A stretch of DNA of 64,000 nucleotides from Pseudomonas fluorescens HK44 (GTDB lineage Bacteria > Pseudomonadota > Gammaproteobacteria > Pseudomonadales > Pseudomonadaceae). Shown in pieces: positions 26,525 through 35,371 of this stretch (within the stretch, counting starts at the first letter, position 1; every line of letters starts with the position of its first letter). The stretch is taken from contig NZ_AFOY02000015.1 in assembly GCF_000217955.3 (NCBI RefSeq), positions 868,001 to 932,000 on the forward strand. The letters are read 5' to 3'. The position numbers and the translations under genes were made by a program. The notes under the pieces are model-generated. The model saw only the letters and a list, made by a program, of their open reading frames with translations, was not told the DNA's origin and searched no databases.

Positions 26525-26538
26525 TTCCTGGAGACTGA

Positions 26539-27372
26539 ATGATGACTGAGCAAGACCTTCCCCTACCCATCGGCCATTTCGTCACGCTGGACAGCGGCCT
26601 GCGCCTGCACTTTCTCGATGAAGGCAGCGGCCCGGTGGTGCTCTGGCTCCACGGCAGCGGCCCCGGCGCCAGTGGCTTCAGCAATTTCAAAGGCAACTAC
26701 CCGCAATTCGCAGCGGCGGGTTTTCGCAACCTGGTGGTCGACCTGCCGGGTTTCGGCCGCTCTGACAAACCAGAAGATGCACAGTACAACCTTGAGTTTT
26801 TCGTCAACGCCATGTCCGGTTTTCTCAAGGCTGTCGGGATCAAGCGTTGCACCTTGCTCGGCAACTCCCTGGGCGGGGCCATTGCCCTGGGCCTGGCCCT
26901 GGCCGAGCCGGAGCGCGTAGACAAGCTGATCCTGATGGCTCCCGGTGGCGTTGAGGACCGCGAAACCTACTTCAAGATGGTGGGCATCCAGCGTATGGTC
27001 GAGCTGTATAACGCAGGCCCCTTGGGCATCGAGCAAATGCGCCGGATCATGAGCCTGCAACTGTTCGACAGCTCCCAGCTGGACGACAAATTGCTCGCTG
27101 AGCGAGTGGCGGTGGCCGTGCATCAGCCTCGTAATCTGTTCACCACCATGATGGTGCCGAACATGACGGAGCGCCTCGAAGAGCTGCGGGCACCGATCCT
27201 CGGATTCTGGGGCACCGACGATAATTTCAATCCGCCCAGCGGCGCGTTGAAAGTTCTGAGTCACGCTCCCGATGCGCGCTTCATCCTGCTCAACCGCTGC
27301 GGACACTGGGTCCAGGTGGAACACCGCGAACTGTTCAATCAGTCCTGCCTGGAGTTTTTGCGCACTCGATAG
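26539..27372 (+). CDS. hsaD: HsaD/TesD-like meta-cleavage product hydrolase
   Basis: 277 residues. Alpha/beta hydrolase with oxyanion segment HGSGPGASGFSNF (38-50), nucleophile Ser110 in LGNSLGG, acid Asp227/228 in GTDDNFNP, and His256 in NRCGHWVQVEH. This is the C-C hydrolase type (BphD, HsaD). It splits 4,9-DSHA into the C/D-ring propionate (HIP) and 2-hydroxyhexa-2,4-dienoate. It sits away from hsaC but under the same kind of promoter, 14 nt after the MFS gene. Confidence 0.88.
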   Translation: MMTEQDLPLPIGHFVTLDSGLRLHFLDEGSGPVVLWLHGSGPGASGFSNFKGNYPQFAAAGFRNLVVDLPGFGRSDKPEDAQYNLEFFVNAMSGFLKAVGIKRCTLLGNSLGGAIALGLALAEPERVDKLILMAPGGVEDRETYFKMVGIQRMVELYNAGPLGIEQMRRIMSLQLFDSSQLDDKLLAERVAVAVHQPRNLFTTMMVPNMTERLEELRAPILGFWGTDDNFNPPSGALKVLSHAPDARFILLNRCGHWVQVEHRELFNQSCLEFLRTR

Positions 27373-27383
27373 ACCTGTACCGA

Positions 27384-27403
27384 CTGCGACCCCTGGGTCG
27401 CAG
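27384..27403 (+). other. inverted repeat (hairpin) between hsaD and the flavin oxidoreductase
   Basis: CTGCGACCC at 27384-27392 and GGGTCGCAG at 27395-27403 can pair. The loop is very small and no T-tract follows, so it is more likely an attenuating or mRNA-stabilising hairpin than a full terminator. Confidence 0.35.
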
Positions 27404-27438
27404 CCCCCCTCAGATCACCCGCTCGGGCTGAAATAACA

Positions 27439-29568
27439 ATGACCAACTTCTCTCATTTGCTCTCACCGGGGCGCATCGGTTTAATCCAGATGCGCAACCG
27501 GATCATCATGGCGCCCATGGGCTCCAATTTCGCCGAGGCCGACGGCCATTGCGGCGAACGTATCCAGGCTTATTACGAGGCCCGCGCTCGCGGCGGTGCC
27601 GGACTGTTGATCATGGGCGTGTGCTCCGTGGCCTTCCCGGCGGGCACCGCCGAACCGTTTCAGGTCGGCGTGTCCTCCGATGAATTCATTCCCGGTCTCA
27701 GCCGTCTGGCCGAACGGGTTCACCAGCATGGCGCGAAAATCGCCATGCAGCTTCAGCACGCGGGTAAAACCTCGGTCCGCGACATGGCTGAAGGCCGTCA
27801 ACTCTGGGTGCCGTCGGTGCCACCGGTGCTACAAAGCGACATGATGGCCGCCTTGACCCCGGAAGAACTGGCCAACTTCGTCAGTTCCATGAAACGCCGC
27901 GCTGAAGGCTCGCCGATCCGGGTCATGGATCAGGCTGACATCGCGCAAATGATCGAGTGGTTCGCCTCGGCCGCAGAGCGCGCCAAGCGGGCCGGTTTCG
28001 ACGGCGTCGAGCTGCATGCCGCCCACGGTTACATCATCGCCGGCTTCCTGTCGGCCTATTACAACCGGCGTGAAGACCAGTACGGCGGCACTCTGGAAAA
28101 CCGCGCCCGCTTGTTGCTGGAAATTGTGGCCGCTGTCCGCGCCCGGGTCGGCAACGAATTTGCGCTCTGGTTGCGCCTGGATGCCGAAGAACTGCACACC
28201 CCCGGCGGTATCAGCCTGGAAGACGCCCAGGCCGTTGCGCGCATGGCTGAAGCCGCTGGCGTAGCCGCAATCAGTGTGTCGGCCAGCGCCCGAATCACCA
28301 GCGGGACCGTTTTCACCGAGGCGCCATTGGTGCACGAGCCCGGCGGTTTTTTGCAATGGACCACAGCGATCAAACGCAGCGTGAAAGTGCCGGTTATTGC
28401 TGTCGGCAGAATTGAGCCCGAGGTGGGCGAAGCCGCCCTGGCCCGCGGTGATTGCGACTTTATCGCCATGGGTCGCAAATTACTCGCCGACCCGGATTTG
28501 CCGAACAAACTGCTGACCCATCAGCAACAAGCGATCCGTCCGTGCATTTACTGCTATGTCTGTGTCAGCCAGATTTTCGTCAATGAACGGGTCAAGTGTG
28601 CGGTCAACCCAATGACCGGCCATGAGTTCGAGTACGTGCTGACCCCCGCCGCCACGCCAAAGCATCTGGTGGTGGTCGGTGCCGGGCCTGCGGGTATGGA
28701 GGCCGCACGGGTCGCCTCCCTGCGCGGGCATCAGGTGACCCTGATTGAGCGCAGTGACCGGCTCGGCGGCACGCTGTTTTTTGCCGGTTTAGCCTATGCC
28801 GAGAATGCCCGGTTGCTGGAAAACCTGAGGTACCAGGTACAGGCATTGCCGATCGAAATTTGCCTGAACACCGAAGCCAATATCACCCTGCTGCGTGATT
28901 TGGGCGCCGACCAGGTGCTAGTCGCCACCGGTGCTCAACGTGAAGCGCCGGCCATTCCCGGTGCCGATCAGGACCACGTCTGGAGTGGCGATGAACTGCG
29001 CCGGTTGATGACCGGCGACCGCGCCGATGAAATCGCCAGGCGCAAACTGTCCCTGACCCAACGCACCCTGATGAAAGCCGGTAGCCTGGTGGGTGTGACC
29101 GACAGTACCGAGGCCATGCAAAAGCTGTCGCGGGTCTGGATGCCCTTGGGCAAACGGGTAACGATCATCGGTGGCGGCCTGGTGGGACTGGAACTGGCCG
29201 AGTTTCTGATCGCCCGTGGACGCCAGGTCTGTGTGCTCGAAAGCGGCAGCCATTTGGGCCGCGAGCTGGCGATTGTGCGTCGCTGGCGAGTGCTGCACGG
29301 CATTCGTCTGCACGGTGGCGAGTTGCTGACCGGTGTGACCGTCACGGCCATCGAAGGCAAGCGTGTTTGCTATCAACGCGATGACGGCCAGATCGGGGAA
29401 AGCCTGGCTGACTCAGTCGTCCTGGCCATCGGCGCCCAGCCCGATACTCGTCTCAGCGACGCGCTGAACACCGCAGGCCTGAGCGCCAGCAGCATTGGCG
29501 ATTGCCAGAACATCGGTTACATCGAAGGCGCCATCAGCGCCGGCCACCGCGCCGGCCGCGAAGCCTGA
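27439..29568 (+). CDS. NADH:flavin oxidoreductase (FMN, 4Fe-4S, FAD), BaiCD/BaiH/FadH-like
   Basis: 709 residues. Residues ~1-360 form an OYE-like FMN barrel (NRIIMAPMGSNFAE, QLQHAGKTSVRD, HAAHGYIIAGFLS with both catalytic His). Cys369, 372, 375 and 387 form the iron-sulfur site with spacing C-x2-C-x2-C-x11-C, one residue tighter than in 2,4-dienoyl-CoA reductase and closer to trimethylamine dehydrogenase. FAD motif VVVGAGPAGMEAARVA at ~408-424 and a second GxGxxG (IIGGGLVGLELAEFL). Probably reduces a steroid dienone or dienoyl-CoA double bond. BaiCD and BaiH of gut bile-acid 7-dehydroxylation are the functional analogues. Confidence 0.8.
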   Translation: MTNFSHLLSPGRIGLIQMRNRIIMAPMGSNFAEADGHCGERIQAYYEARARGGAGLLIMGVCSVAFPAGTAEPFQVGVSSDEFIPGLSRLAERVHQHGAKIAMQLQHAGKTSVRDMAEGRQLWVPSVPPVLQSDMMAALTPEELANFVSSMKRRAEGSPIRVMDQADIAQMIEWFASAAERAKRAGFDGVELHAAHGYIIAGFLSAYYNRREDQYGGTLENRARLLLEIVAAVRARVGNEFALWLRLDAEELHTPGGISLEDAQAVARMAEAAGVAAISVSASARITSGTVFTEAPLVHEPGGFLQWTTAIKRSVKVPVIAVGRIEPEVGEAALARGDCDFIAMGRKLLADPDLPNKLLTHQQQAIRPCIYCYVCVSQIFVNERVKCAVNPMTGHEFEYVLTPAATPKHLVVVGAGPAGMEAARVASLRGHQVTLIERSDRLGGTLFFAGLAYAENARLLENLRYQVQALPIEICLNTEANITLLRDLGADQVLVATGAQREAPAIPGADQDHVWSGDELRRLMTGDRADEIARRKLSLTQRTLMKAGSLVGVTDSTEAMQKLSRVWMPLGKRVTIIGGGLVGLELAEFLIARGRQVCVLESGSHLGRELAIVRRWRVLHGIRLHGGELLTGVTVTAIEGKRVCYQRDDGQIGESLADSVVLAIGAQPDTRLSDALNTAGLSASSIGDCQNIGYIEGAISAGHRAGREA

Positions 29569-29582
29569 CCCCCCTCCCCCCC

Positions 29583-29602
29583 GGGACGGCTCAGGCCGTC
29601 CC
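29583..29602 (+). terminator. rho-independent terminator of the MFS-hsaD-oxidoreductase unit
   Basis: GGGACGGC, loop TCAG, GCCGTCCC, followed by the pyrimidine-rich ACTCTTCTTAT, 14 nt after the stop codon. Confidence 0.6.
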
Positions 29603-29670
29603 ACTCTTCTTATCAGATCAGATGCAAACCCTGTGGCAAGACCCCTCGCCACCGGTGTCTCCACATGCAA

Positions 29671-29701
29671 AAAAAGGCCCCGCCGTTGCCGGCGGGGCCT
29701 T
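29671..29701 (-). terminator. rho-independent terminator of the DUF1329 gene
   Basis: Stem AAGGCCCCGCC/GGCGGGGCCTT with loop GTTGCC. The A-run on the plus strand (29669-29675) becomes a T-tract on the minus strand, just after the DUF1329 stop. Confidence 0.75.
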
Positions 29702-29726
29702 GTGTACGACGGTCAAGTCTTAGGGG

Positions 29727-31109
29727 TTAGCGTCCCAGTGCCCGAGCCGCATCTGCGGTGTACATGTCTGCGGTGAATTTGCCTTCGTTGAGGATGGGGC
29801 CTTTCTTCGATTCGTTGGTCATGCCGTAGCCGGTGTACTGCCCGGAGTTCAGGTCCATGAAAAACTGCGAACCGGCTTGCCAGGCACTCATGTCCGGGTG
29901 GTAGTAGTAGTTGATCATGGCGTGTTTCCACAGCTGCCCACGGGCATCGTAGTTGTCAGCCAGGACCGAATGCCAGGTGTCCTCGTCGAGAAACAGCACA
30001 CGCTTGCCATAGAGATGACGATAGCCTTCTTTCAGGTCGGCCTCGAGCACCCAGACTCGACGCAGTTCATAGCGCATGAACTCCGGGTTGGGGTGGTTGG
30101 GGGTCAGCATCTGCGCGTAGGTGACACTCGCCGAGTTCGCCTTGTAGGCATTCGCCGGGATGTAGATCTCACGCTTGCCAAGCAGTTTCCAGGTATAGCG
30201 CTCGGGCGAGCCGTTGAACAAACGGTCCTCGTCGACGGTCATGGTACCGTTGGTGCCGATCATCGGTTGGTCGTAACCATAGCCCGGTAACTGGCGCACG
30301 CGACGGGTCGAAGGACTGTAGCTCCACGCCTGACGCGGATGGGTAAGGAAGTTGTAAGGTTCCTGGGAGATACTGATCACACCATTATCGCGCGCCGGCT
30401 TCAGGGTGGTGTTCCAACCCATGGCCTGCAGCCCGTCTTCGGTCTTCGGCTCCACGGTTGGCGAGTTCGCCTGCGACATGCCACGCGCTTGGGCGCGCCC
30501 CCAACCAATACTGCCGTTAGGCAAGATCGAGGCGAGATCGCTGATCTTTTCCTCGGTGTAGGCACGGGCCGGCAACTGATGGTTCCACAGCACTTCCATA
30601 CCCGTTTTCGGGATCGGGAACGGAACCTGACCGAGCCCCTGGATACCCATCCCGTCATCCACCAGCTTGGCGCTCAGGGCATTTTTCATCACCCGTGCAC
30701 AGACATAGTCCGGATAGCGGTAATCACGGTGGCCCGGATAGATGTTCATCTTATAGGTAGTCGGGTAACGCTTGAACAAGGCCTTCTGGCCGTCAGTAAG
30801 ATGGGCCTCGTACTGGCTCATGTTTTGTGCGGTGATCACCACCACTGGCTTTTCGGCGGCATAAGGGTCGACCGGTTGATCCCCGGAAAACTTCACATGG
30901 TTCCAGCCTGGCACCTCACCCAGGTATTTGCCGGTGTACGGCGGAATAGTGCCTTCGGCATTACCGGCTTTCTCGGCACCGACGCAGGTCAATTCCTTGC
31001 CCAGCTTTGCGGCTTCGTCAGGACTCACTTGGGCGTATGCACTGGCGAGCATCCCGGCATTGACTGCCACGGCGGCTACGAGCATCACGCTTGTTTTTGT
31101 TATTTTCAT
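29727..31109 (-). CDS. DUF1329 exported (outer-membrane-associated) protein
   Basis: 460 residues. Signal peptide MKITKTSVMLVAAVAVNAGM...ASAYA, mature start QVSPDEAAKLG. The body has the DUF1329 features: NIYPGHRDYRYPDYV, YSPSTRRVRQLPGYGYDQP, EADLKEGYRHLYGKRVLFLDEDTWH. LolA/LolB-like fold expected, periplasmic or outer-membrane. DUF1329 and DUF1302 proteins occur together in steroid-, terpene- and naphthenate-degraders. Own promoter with dyad (31177-31195) and own terminator, so it can be expressed alone. Confidence 0.82.
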   Translation of the reverse strand: MKITKTSVMLVAAVAVNAGMLASAYAQVSPDEAAKLGKELTCVGAEKAGNAEGTIPPYTGKYLGEVPGWNHVKFSGDQPVDPYAAEKPVVVITAQNMSQYEAHLTDGQKALFKRYPTTYKMNIYPGHRDYRYPDYVCARVMKNALSAKLVDDGMGIQGLGQVPFPIPKTGMEVLWNHQLPARAYTEEKISDLASILPNGSIGWGRAQARGMSQANSPTVEPKTEDGLQAMGWNTTLKPARDNGVISISQEPYNFLTHPRQAWSYSPSTRRVRQLPGYGYDQPMIGTNGTMTVDEDRLFNGSPERYTWKLLGKREIYIPANAYKANSASVTYAQMLTPNHPNPEFMRYELRRVWVLEADLKEGYRHLYGKRVLFLDEDTWHSVLADNYDARGQLWKHAMINYYYHPDMSAWQAGSQFFMDLNSGQYTGYGMTNESKKGPILNEGKFTADMYTADAARALGR

Positions 31110-31176
31110 GTATTGCCTCCTTCGCGGGTAAGGCTTTCTGGGTGTGAGTTCATTCTTCGCTTTCTGTGGTCGAGGA

Positions 31177-31195
31177 CATCGTCCGGAAAGACTAA
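31177..31195 (-). promoter_or_regulatory. 19-bp dyad operator/promoter for DUF1329
   Basis: Minus-strand TTAGTCTTTCCGGACGATG, 67 nt before the DUF1329 start. AAGAAT begins 19 nt downstream, one nt shorter than usual. The operator overlaps the stop codon of the upstream CoA ligase gene (31192-31194). Confidence 0.6.
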
Positions 31196-32880
31196 TAAGT
31201 GACCAATAATTCCTTCAGCGTGGCCTTGAGCAACTTGCCCGAAGCGTTGCGGGGCAAGGGGTGACGCTGACTGTGGACCTGCGCCGGAACTTTGAACGCG
31301 GCCAGACGAGTGGCGATAAAATCTTGAACCGCAGCGCTCGAAGGCGCCGGCTCACTGTCACTGCGAATCACCAGGACCACGACCTCACCGAGCACTTCGT
31401 CAGCCATGGCAAAAGCCGCCGCTTCGATGACGCCGGGCATTTCACAGGCACAGGACTCGACCTCGGCCGCTGAAATTTTCTCGCCACCACGGTTGATCAG
31501 GTCCTTGGCCCGATCGGTGATGTAAAGAAAGCCTTCTTCATCGAGCAGACCGATATCACCGGTGTCGAGCCAGCCATCCTGAAGCGTTTGCGCGGTGGCT
31601 TGCGGCTGGTTCCAGTACGCGCTCATCAGGGTCGGCGAACGCAGCCAGATCAACCCACTGACACCAATCGGCAAAGGCTGATGAGGACTGTCGCCAATGC
31701 GCACCTCGACAATCGGTAGCGGCCAGCCGACCGCCGTGGGCTTGTAGACGAACTGGTCGCCGCCGATGGCCGCGCCAATGCCATTGCTTTCGGTCAAACC
31801 ATAACCACTGCCGCCGATGGCTTCGGGTTTGCGCTGGGTCAGGTGGGCCAGCAGGCTGCTCGAAGGTGCTGCGCCACCCAGGCCCAGACCAAACAGGCTG
31901 GCGGTCTCTTCGGTGCCAAAACGCGGCGATCCAAGCAATTGCTGCATCATCACTGGCGCGCCATTGAACTGGGTGCAACGCTCGGCGCGAATCAGTTCGA
32001 AGGCCTTGTTGACATCCCATTTGTACATCAGCAGCAGCCGCCGGCCATGGCGCAACGCCGACAGGAACTGCGCGTGCAAACCGCTGACATGGAACAACGG
32101 CACCGCCATCAGGTTGGTCGGTGGATAGCCACTGTTGATCACCACATTGATGCGTTCCGGCGAACTCACTGCGCAGAATGCCCCCTGAAACTCCAGCGCC
32201 GTCAGCGCCTGACAGACCGCGCGATGGCTCGACAGCACGCCCTTTGCCCGGCTGGTAGTGCCTGAGGTGTAGAGAATCAGCGCCGGATCATCGGCATCGA
32301 TCTGTACCTCTGGCGCGCTCAGTGCAGGCGCCGCCAGCAGGGTTTCGTAACGCTGACAATGCGCTCCGACCGGCCACTCTTCAGCCAGCCCGACCACGAT
32401 GGTCGCCAGCCCTTGTTCAGCCAGGTCCTGCGAAAGCAATTGCAGGCGCGGCTCATCACACAACAGCAGACTGGCGCCGCTGTCCTCCAACCCATGGAAC
32501 AGCTCCTCACGCAGCCCCCAGCTATTGAGCGGGACGCACACCGCCGCGCAGCGCTGGACGGCCACAAACGCCACCAGCCAGGCAGGCTGGTTGCGCATGG
32601 CAATGGCCACCCGTGCGCCTGGACGCAGATCAAAGCGGTGCACCAGTTGCCCGGCGAGCCGATCGACCTGTTCGAAGAAGTCATCAAAGGTCAGGCGTTG
32701 CTGCTCCCAGATCAGAAACTCACGCCCGCCATGTACCCGGCCCGCATCGATTGCCGCCAACAGATTCTTTGCGGCATGACGAAAATACTTCGGGCCACCG
32801 TCGACCGGTGTCACTACCTCAAAAGGCGAGCCTGCGCTGATCAACTGTTGCCAGTCGCGCTGCCACTGTTCAACCATCAT
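31192..32880 (-). CDS. acyl-CoA ligase next to the igr-like set
   Basis: 562 residues from the ATG at 32880 (GGAG 9 nt upstream). ANL-family motifs: ILYTSGTTSRAKGVLSSHRA, GYGLTESNGIGAA, DTGDIGLLDEEGFLYITDRAKDLINRGGEKISAAEVE, PRNASGKLLKATLKEL with the C-terminal catalytic Lys. It activates a carboxylate to a CoA-thioester. Being the last gene of the operon with Ltp2, ChsH and ChsE genes, it probably activates the C22 pregnane-type acid left after the first side-chain cycle (inference). Confidence 0.85.
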   Translation of the reverse strand: MMVEQWQRDWQQLISAGSPFEVVTPVDGGPKYFRHAAKNLLAAIDAGRVHGGREFLIWEQQRLTFDDFFEQVDRLAGQLVHRFDLRPGARVAIAMRNQPAWLVAFVAVQRCAAVCVPLNSWGLREELFHGLEDSGASLLLCDEPRLQLLSQDLAEQGLATIVVGLAEEWPVGAHCQRYETLLAAPALSAPEVQIDADDPALILYTSGTTSRAKGVLSSHRAVCQALTALEFQGAFCAVSSPERINVVINSGYPPTNLMAVPLFHVSGLHAQFLSALRHGRRLLLMYKWDVNKAFELIRAERCTQFNGAPVMMQQLLGSPRFGTEETASLFGLGLGGAAPSSSLLAHLTQRKPEAIGGSGYGLTESNGIGAAIGGDQFVYKPTAVGWPLPIVEVRIGDSPHQPLPIGVSGLIWLRSPTLMSAYWNQPQATAQTLQDGWLDTGDIGLLDEEGFLYITDRAKDLINRGGEKISAAEVESCACEMPGVIEAAAFAMADEVLGEVVVLVIRSDSEPAPSSAAVQDFIATRLAAFKVPAQVHSQRHPLPRNASGKLLKATLKELLVTY

Positions 32881-32930
32881 CTTATTATTCTCCGAAACAG
32901 CGAGCTTCCCCGTGCCCCATGCACTAGGCA

Positions 32931-34085
32931 CTAGCCACGGGTCTCGTCGAGGGCCCAATAGCGTTCGCAGTGGTAATCACTGTCGCCAAGACAGGCTTGA
33001 GCCACGCGAATCCGCTTGAGGAACAACCCCACATCCAACTCATCGGTCACGCCGATTCCGCCGTGCATTTGCACAGCCTCATTGCTGACCCTGGCCGCGG
33101 CTTCACCCGCCTTCCACTTGGCCAGGCTGACCAGACGGCCACGCTCGGCGTCGTTCAGGCCTTCATCGTCGAGGGCTGCCAAGCCGGCCATGACGGCGCT
33201 ACGGGCCAGTGCCAAGTCGACGTAAAGCCCGGCCGCGCGGTGTTGCAGTGACTGAAACGAGCCGATTGGGGCATCGAATTGCACGCGGGTTTTCAGATAG
33301 TCGAGGGTGGTTTCAAAGAGCATCTGTGCCGCCCCGAGCAACTCGGCTGCCAGGCAGGTGCAACCGCGATCGAGTGCTTTGGCGAGCACTGGCCAGGCTT
33401 CACCGGCCTCTCCCAGCATGTCCTGCGGACCTACCTGGACCTGGTCCAGGCACAACCGCGCATGATTGCGCGAGTCAATCAACGGCAATGCGCTGACACT
33501 CAATCCTGGCGCATCTGCCTCTAACACAAACAGGCTGATGCCCTGCGCTTCCCCCGGTTGGCCGCTGGTGCGGGCGGCGACCACATAGGTGTCGGCAGCG
33601 ACGCCGTCGATCACGAAATACTTGTTACCAGTGAGCCTGAAACCGTCACCGTCCGCTTCGGCCTTGAGTGCCGTCTGCAAAGGCGCGTGACGTGGGTGTT
33701 CGTCCAATGCCAGGGCCATGCGCCGCTCCCCACTGATCAGCGTGCTCAACCAGCGATCCTGATGCGCAGGCGTACCGGCCAGATGCAATAGCGAGCCGCT
33801 GAGCACCACACTGGACAGCAGGGGTGAGGCCGACAGGTTGCGACCCATGGCTTCGAACACCGGGCCCAGGCCCATGCAACCGAAATCCAGACCGCCGAGG
33901 CTCTCCGGAAACGGAATCGCGCTCCAGCCCAAGGCCACGGCGTCCTGCCACAATTGCTGATCGAAGCCCTCAGGACAGGCTTCATCGCGCAGACGACGCT
34001 GCTGCGCTACCGGGCTACGCGCGGCCAGGAAGTCCTGAGCGCTGTCGGCCAATAGACGCTGTTCTTCGCTATACAGCAGATTCAT
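32931..34085 (-). CDS. acyl-CoA dehydrogenase, partner subunit
   Basis: 384 residues from the ATG at 34085 (GAGGAAT upstream). ACAD fold with degenerate middle domain; GSFQSLQHRAAGLYVDLALARS and VQMHGGIGVTDELDVGLFLKR at the C-terminus carry the FAD-dimer contacts. WSAIPFPESLGGLDFG in the N-terminal domain. The partner lies 11 nt upstream (34097-35287). Together they probably form one of three heteromeric side-chain or ring ACADs in the island. Confidence 0.8.
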   Translation of the reverse strand: MNLLYSEEQRLLADSAQDFLAARSPVAQQRRLRDEACPEGFDQQLWQDAVALGWSAIPFPESLGGLDFGCMGLGPVFEAMGRNLSASPLLSSVVLSGSLLHLAGTPAHQDRWLSTLISGERRMALALDEHPRHAPLQTALKAEADGDGFRLTGNKYFVIDGVAADTYVVAARTSGQPGEAQGISLFVLEADAPGLSVSALPLIDSRNHARLCLDQVQVGPQDMLGEAGEAWPVLAKALDRGCTCLAAELLGAAQMLFETTLDYLKTRVQFDAPIGSFQSLQHRAAGLYVDLALARSAVMAGLAALDDEGLNDAERGRLVSLAKWKAGEAAARVSNEAVQMHGGIGVTDELDVGLFLKRIRVAQACLGDSDYHCERYWALDETRG

Positions 34086-34096
34086 GGTCAGATTCC

Positions 34097-35287
34097 TCAC
34101 TTCGCGTCCGGCAGGCCGAGGACCCGCTTGGCGATAACATTGAGCTGGACCTCCGACGAACCGCCGGAAATCGTCAGGGCAAAGCTGTTCAACCAGGCGC
34201 GGGTGATCGCCTGCTCCGGCGCGCTGAAGACCTCGTCATCCCAGCCCAGTGCGCGATAGCCGAGGGCATCGAGCAGGACTTCGAACTTGTCGCGCTCCTG
34301 TTCGGTGTGCACCAGCTTCATGATCGACATCAACCCACTGATGTCCTGGCCCGACCGCGCCTCCTCACCCATGCGTTGCACGGTCAGGTTGTAGGTGTGT
34401 TCATCCATAGCGCAGGCCACGGCACGGGCATACAGGGCATGCTCGGCAGGCGTGGTCGGTTCAGGCAGGTATTGGCGGATCAGGGGTAGCAGATGGAAGT
34501 GCGTCGGCAAGCTGAATTCGCCGAATTTCGACATCGCGCTGCGTTCGTGTTGCAACAGTCGTTTGGCCAGGTTCCAGCCGCCGTTGAGCGGGCCGATCAG
34601 CTGGCTCTTGGGCACCTTGACCCCGTCGAAAAATACCTGGCAGAACACCGATTTGCCGCTGATCAGATCGATCGGTGCAACGCTCACACCGGGGCTGCGC
34701 ATGTCCAGCACGATCAGGCTGATGCCCAGATGCTTTGACGCCGAAAGATCGGTACGGACCAAGGCGTACATCCAGTCCGACTTGTCACCATAGGAGGTCC
34801 AGATTTTGGTGCCATCAACCACGAAGTGATCACCGGCATCACGGGCCGACATCTTCAGGCTGGCCAGGTCAGAGCCGGCGTTAGGCTCGGAGAAACCCTG
34901 GCACCAACGGATTGCGCCGCGGGTCATGGGTGGCAGCAAGGCACGCTTCTGCTCCTCGCTGGCAAACTCCAGCAAGACTGGCCCGAGCATCCAGATGCCC
35001 AGGTTGATCTGCGGTGGTCGGCACTTGAGCCGGCGCAGTTCACTTTCCAGCACCGCGTTGTATTCCGGGCTCAACCCGCCGCCGCCGTATTCGACCGGCC
35101 ATTGCGGGCAGAACCAACCCTTATCGCGCATGCGCTCAAACCACAGCTGTGCATCGGCACTCGGGAAATCGACCGTGCTGCCGCCCCAGACCAACTCACC
35201 TTCCGGGGTCGCCGTGCGTAGCGATTCTGGGCAATTGGCTTCTAGCCAGGTTCTTGTTTGCTGCCTGAATTGATCGATATCGCTCAT
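34097..35287 (-). CDS. acyl-CoA dehydrogenase, FAD-binding subunit
   Basis: 396 residues. CQGFSEPNAGSDLASLKM, WTSYGDKSDWMYALVRT, and C-terminal TISGGSSEVQLNVIAKRVLGLPD. The place of the canonical YEG glutamate is SGG, so the catalytic base is elsewhere, as in ChsE-type enzymes. Pairs with the shorter ACAD downstream. Expected to dehydrogenate a bile-acid side-chain acyl-CoA. Confidence 0.82.
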   Translation of the reverse strand: MSDIDQFRQQTRTWLEANCPESLRTATPEGELVWGGSTVDFPSADAQLWFERMRDKGWFCPQWPVEYGGGGLSPEYNAVLESELRRLKCRPPQINLGIWMLGPVLLEFASEEQKRALLPPMTRGAIRWCQGFSEPNAGSDLASLKMSARDAGDHFVVDGTKIWTSYGDKSDWMYALVRTDLSASKHLGISLIVLDMRSPGVSVAPIDLISGKSVFCQVFFDGVKVPKSQLIGPLNGGWNLAKRLLQHERSAMSKFGEFSLPTHFHLLPLIRQYLPEPTTPAEHALYARAVACAMDEHTYNLTVQRMGEEARSGQDISGLMSIMKLVHTEQERDKFEVLLDALGYRALGWDDEVFSAPEQAITRAWLNSFALTISGGSSEVQLNVIAKRVLGLPDAK

Positions 35288-35371
35288 TTCTTCACCCTCT
35301 GCTCTGCCCCAGACAGCGCCGGAGCGACAGGAACCTGATTTATTGTTATGGCCGTACAGCGAACAGTGCTG

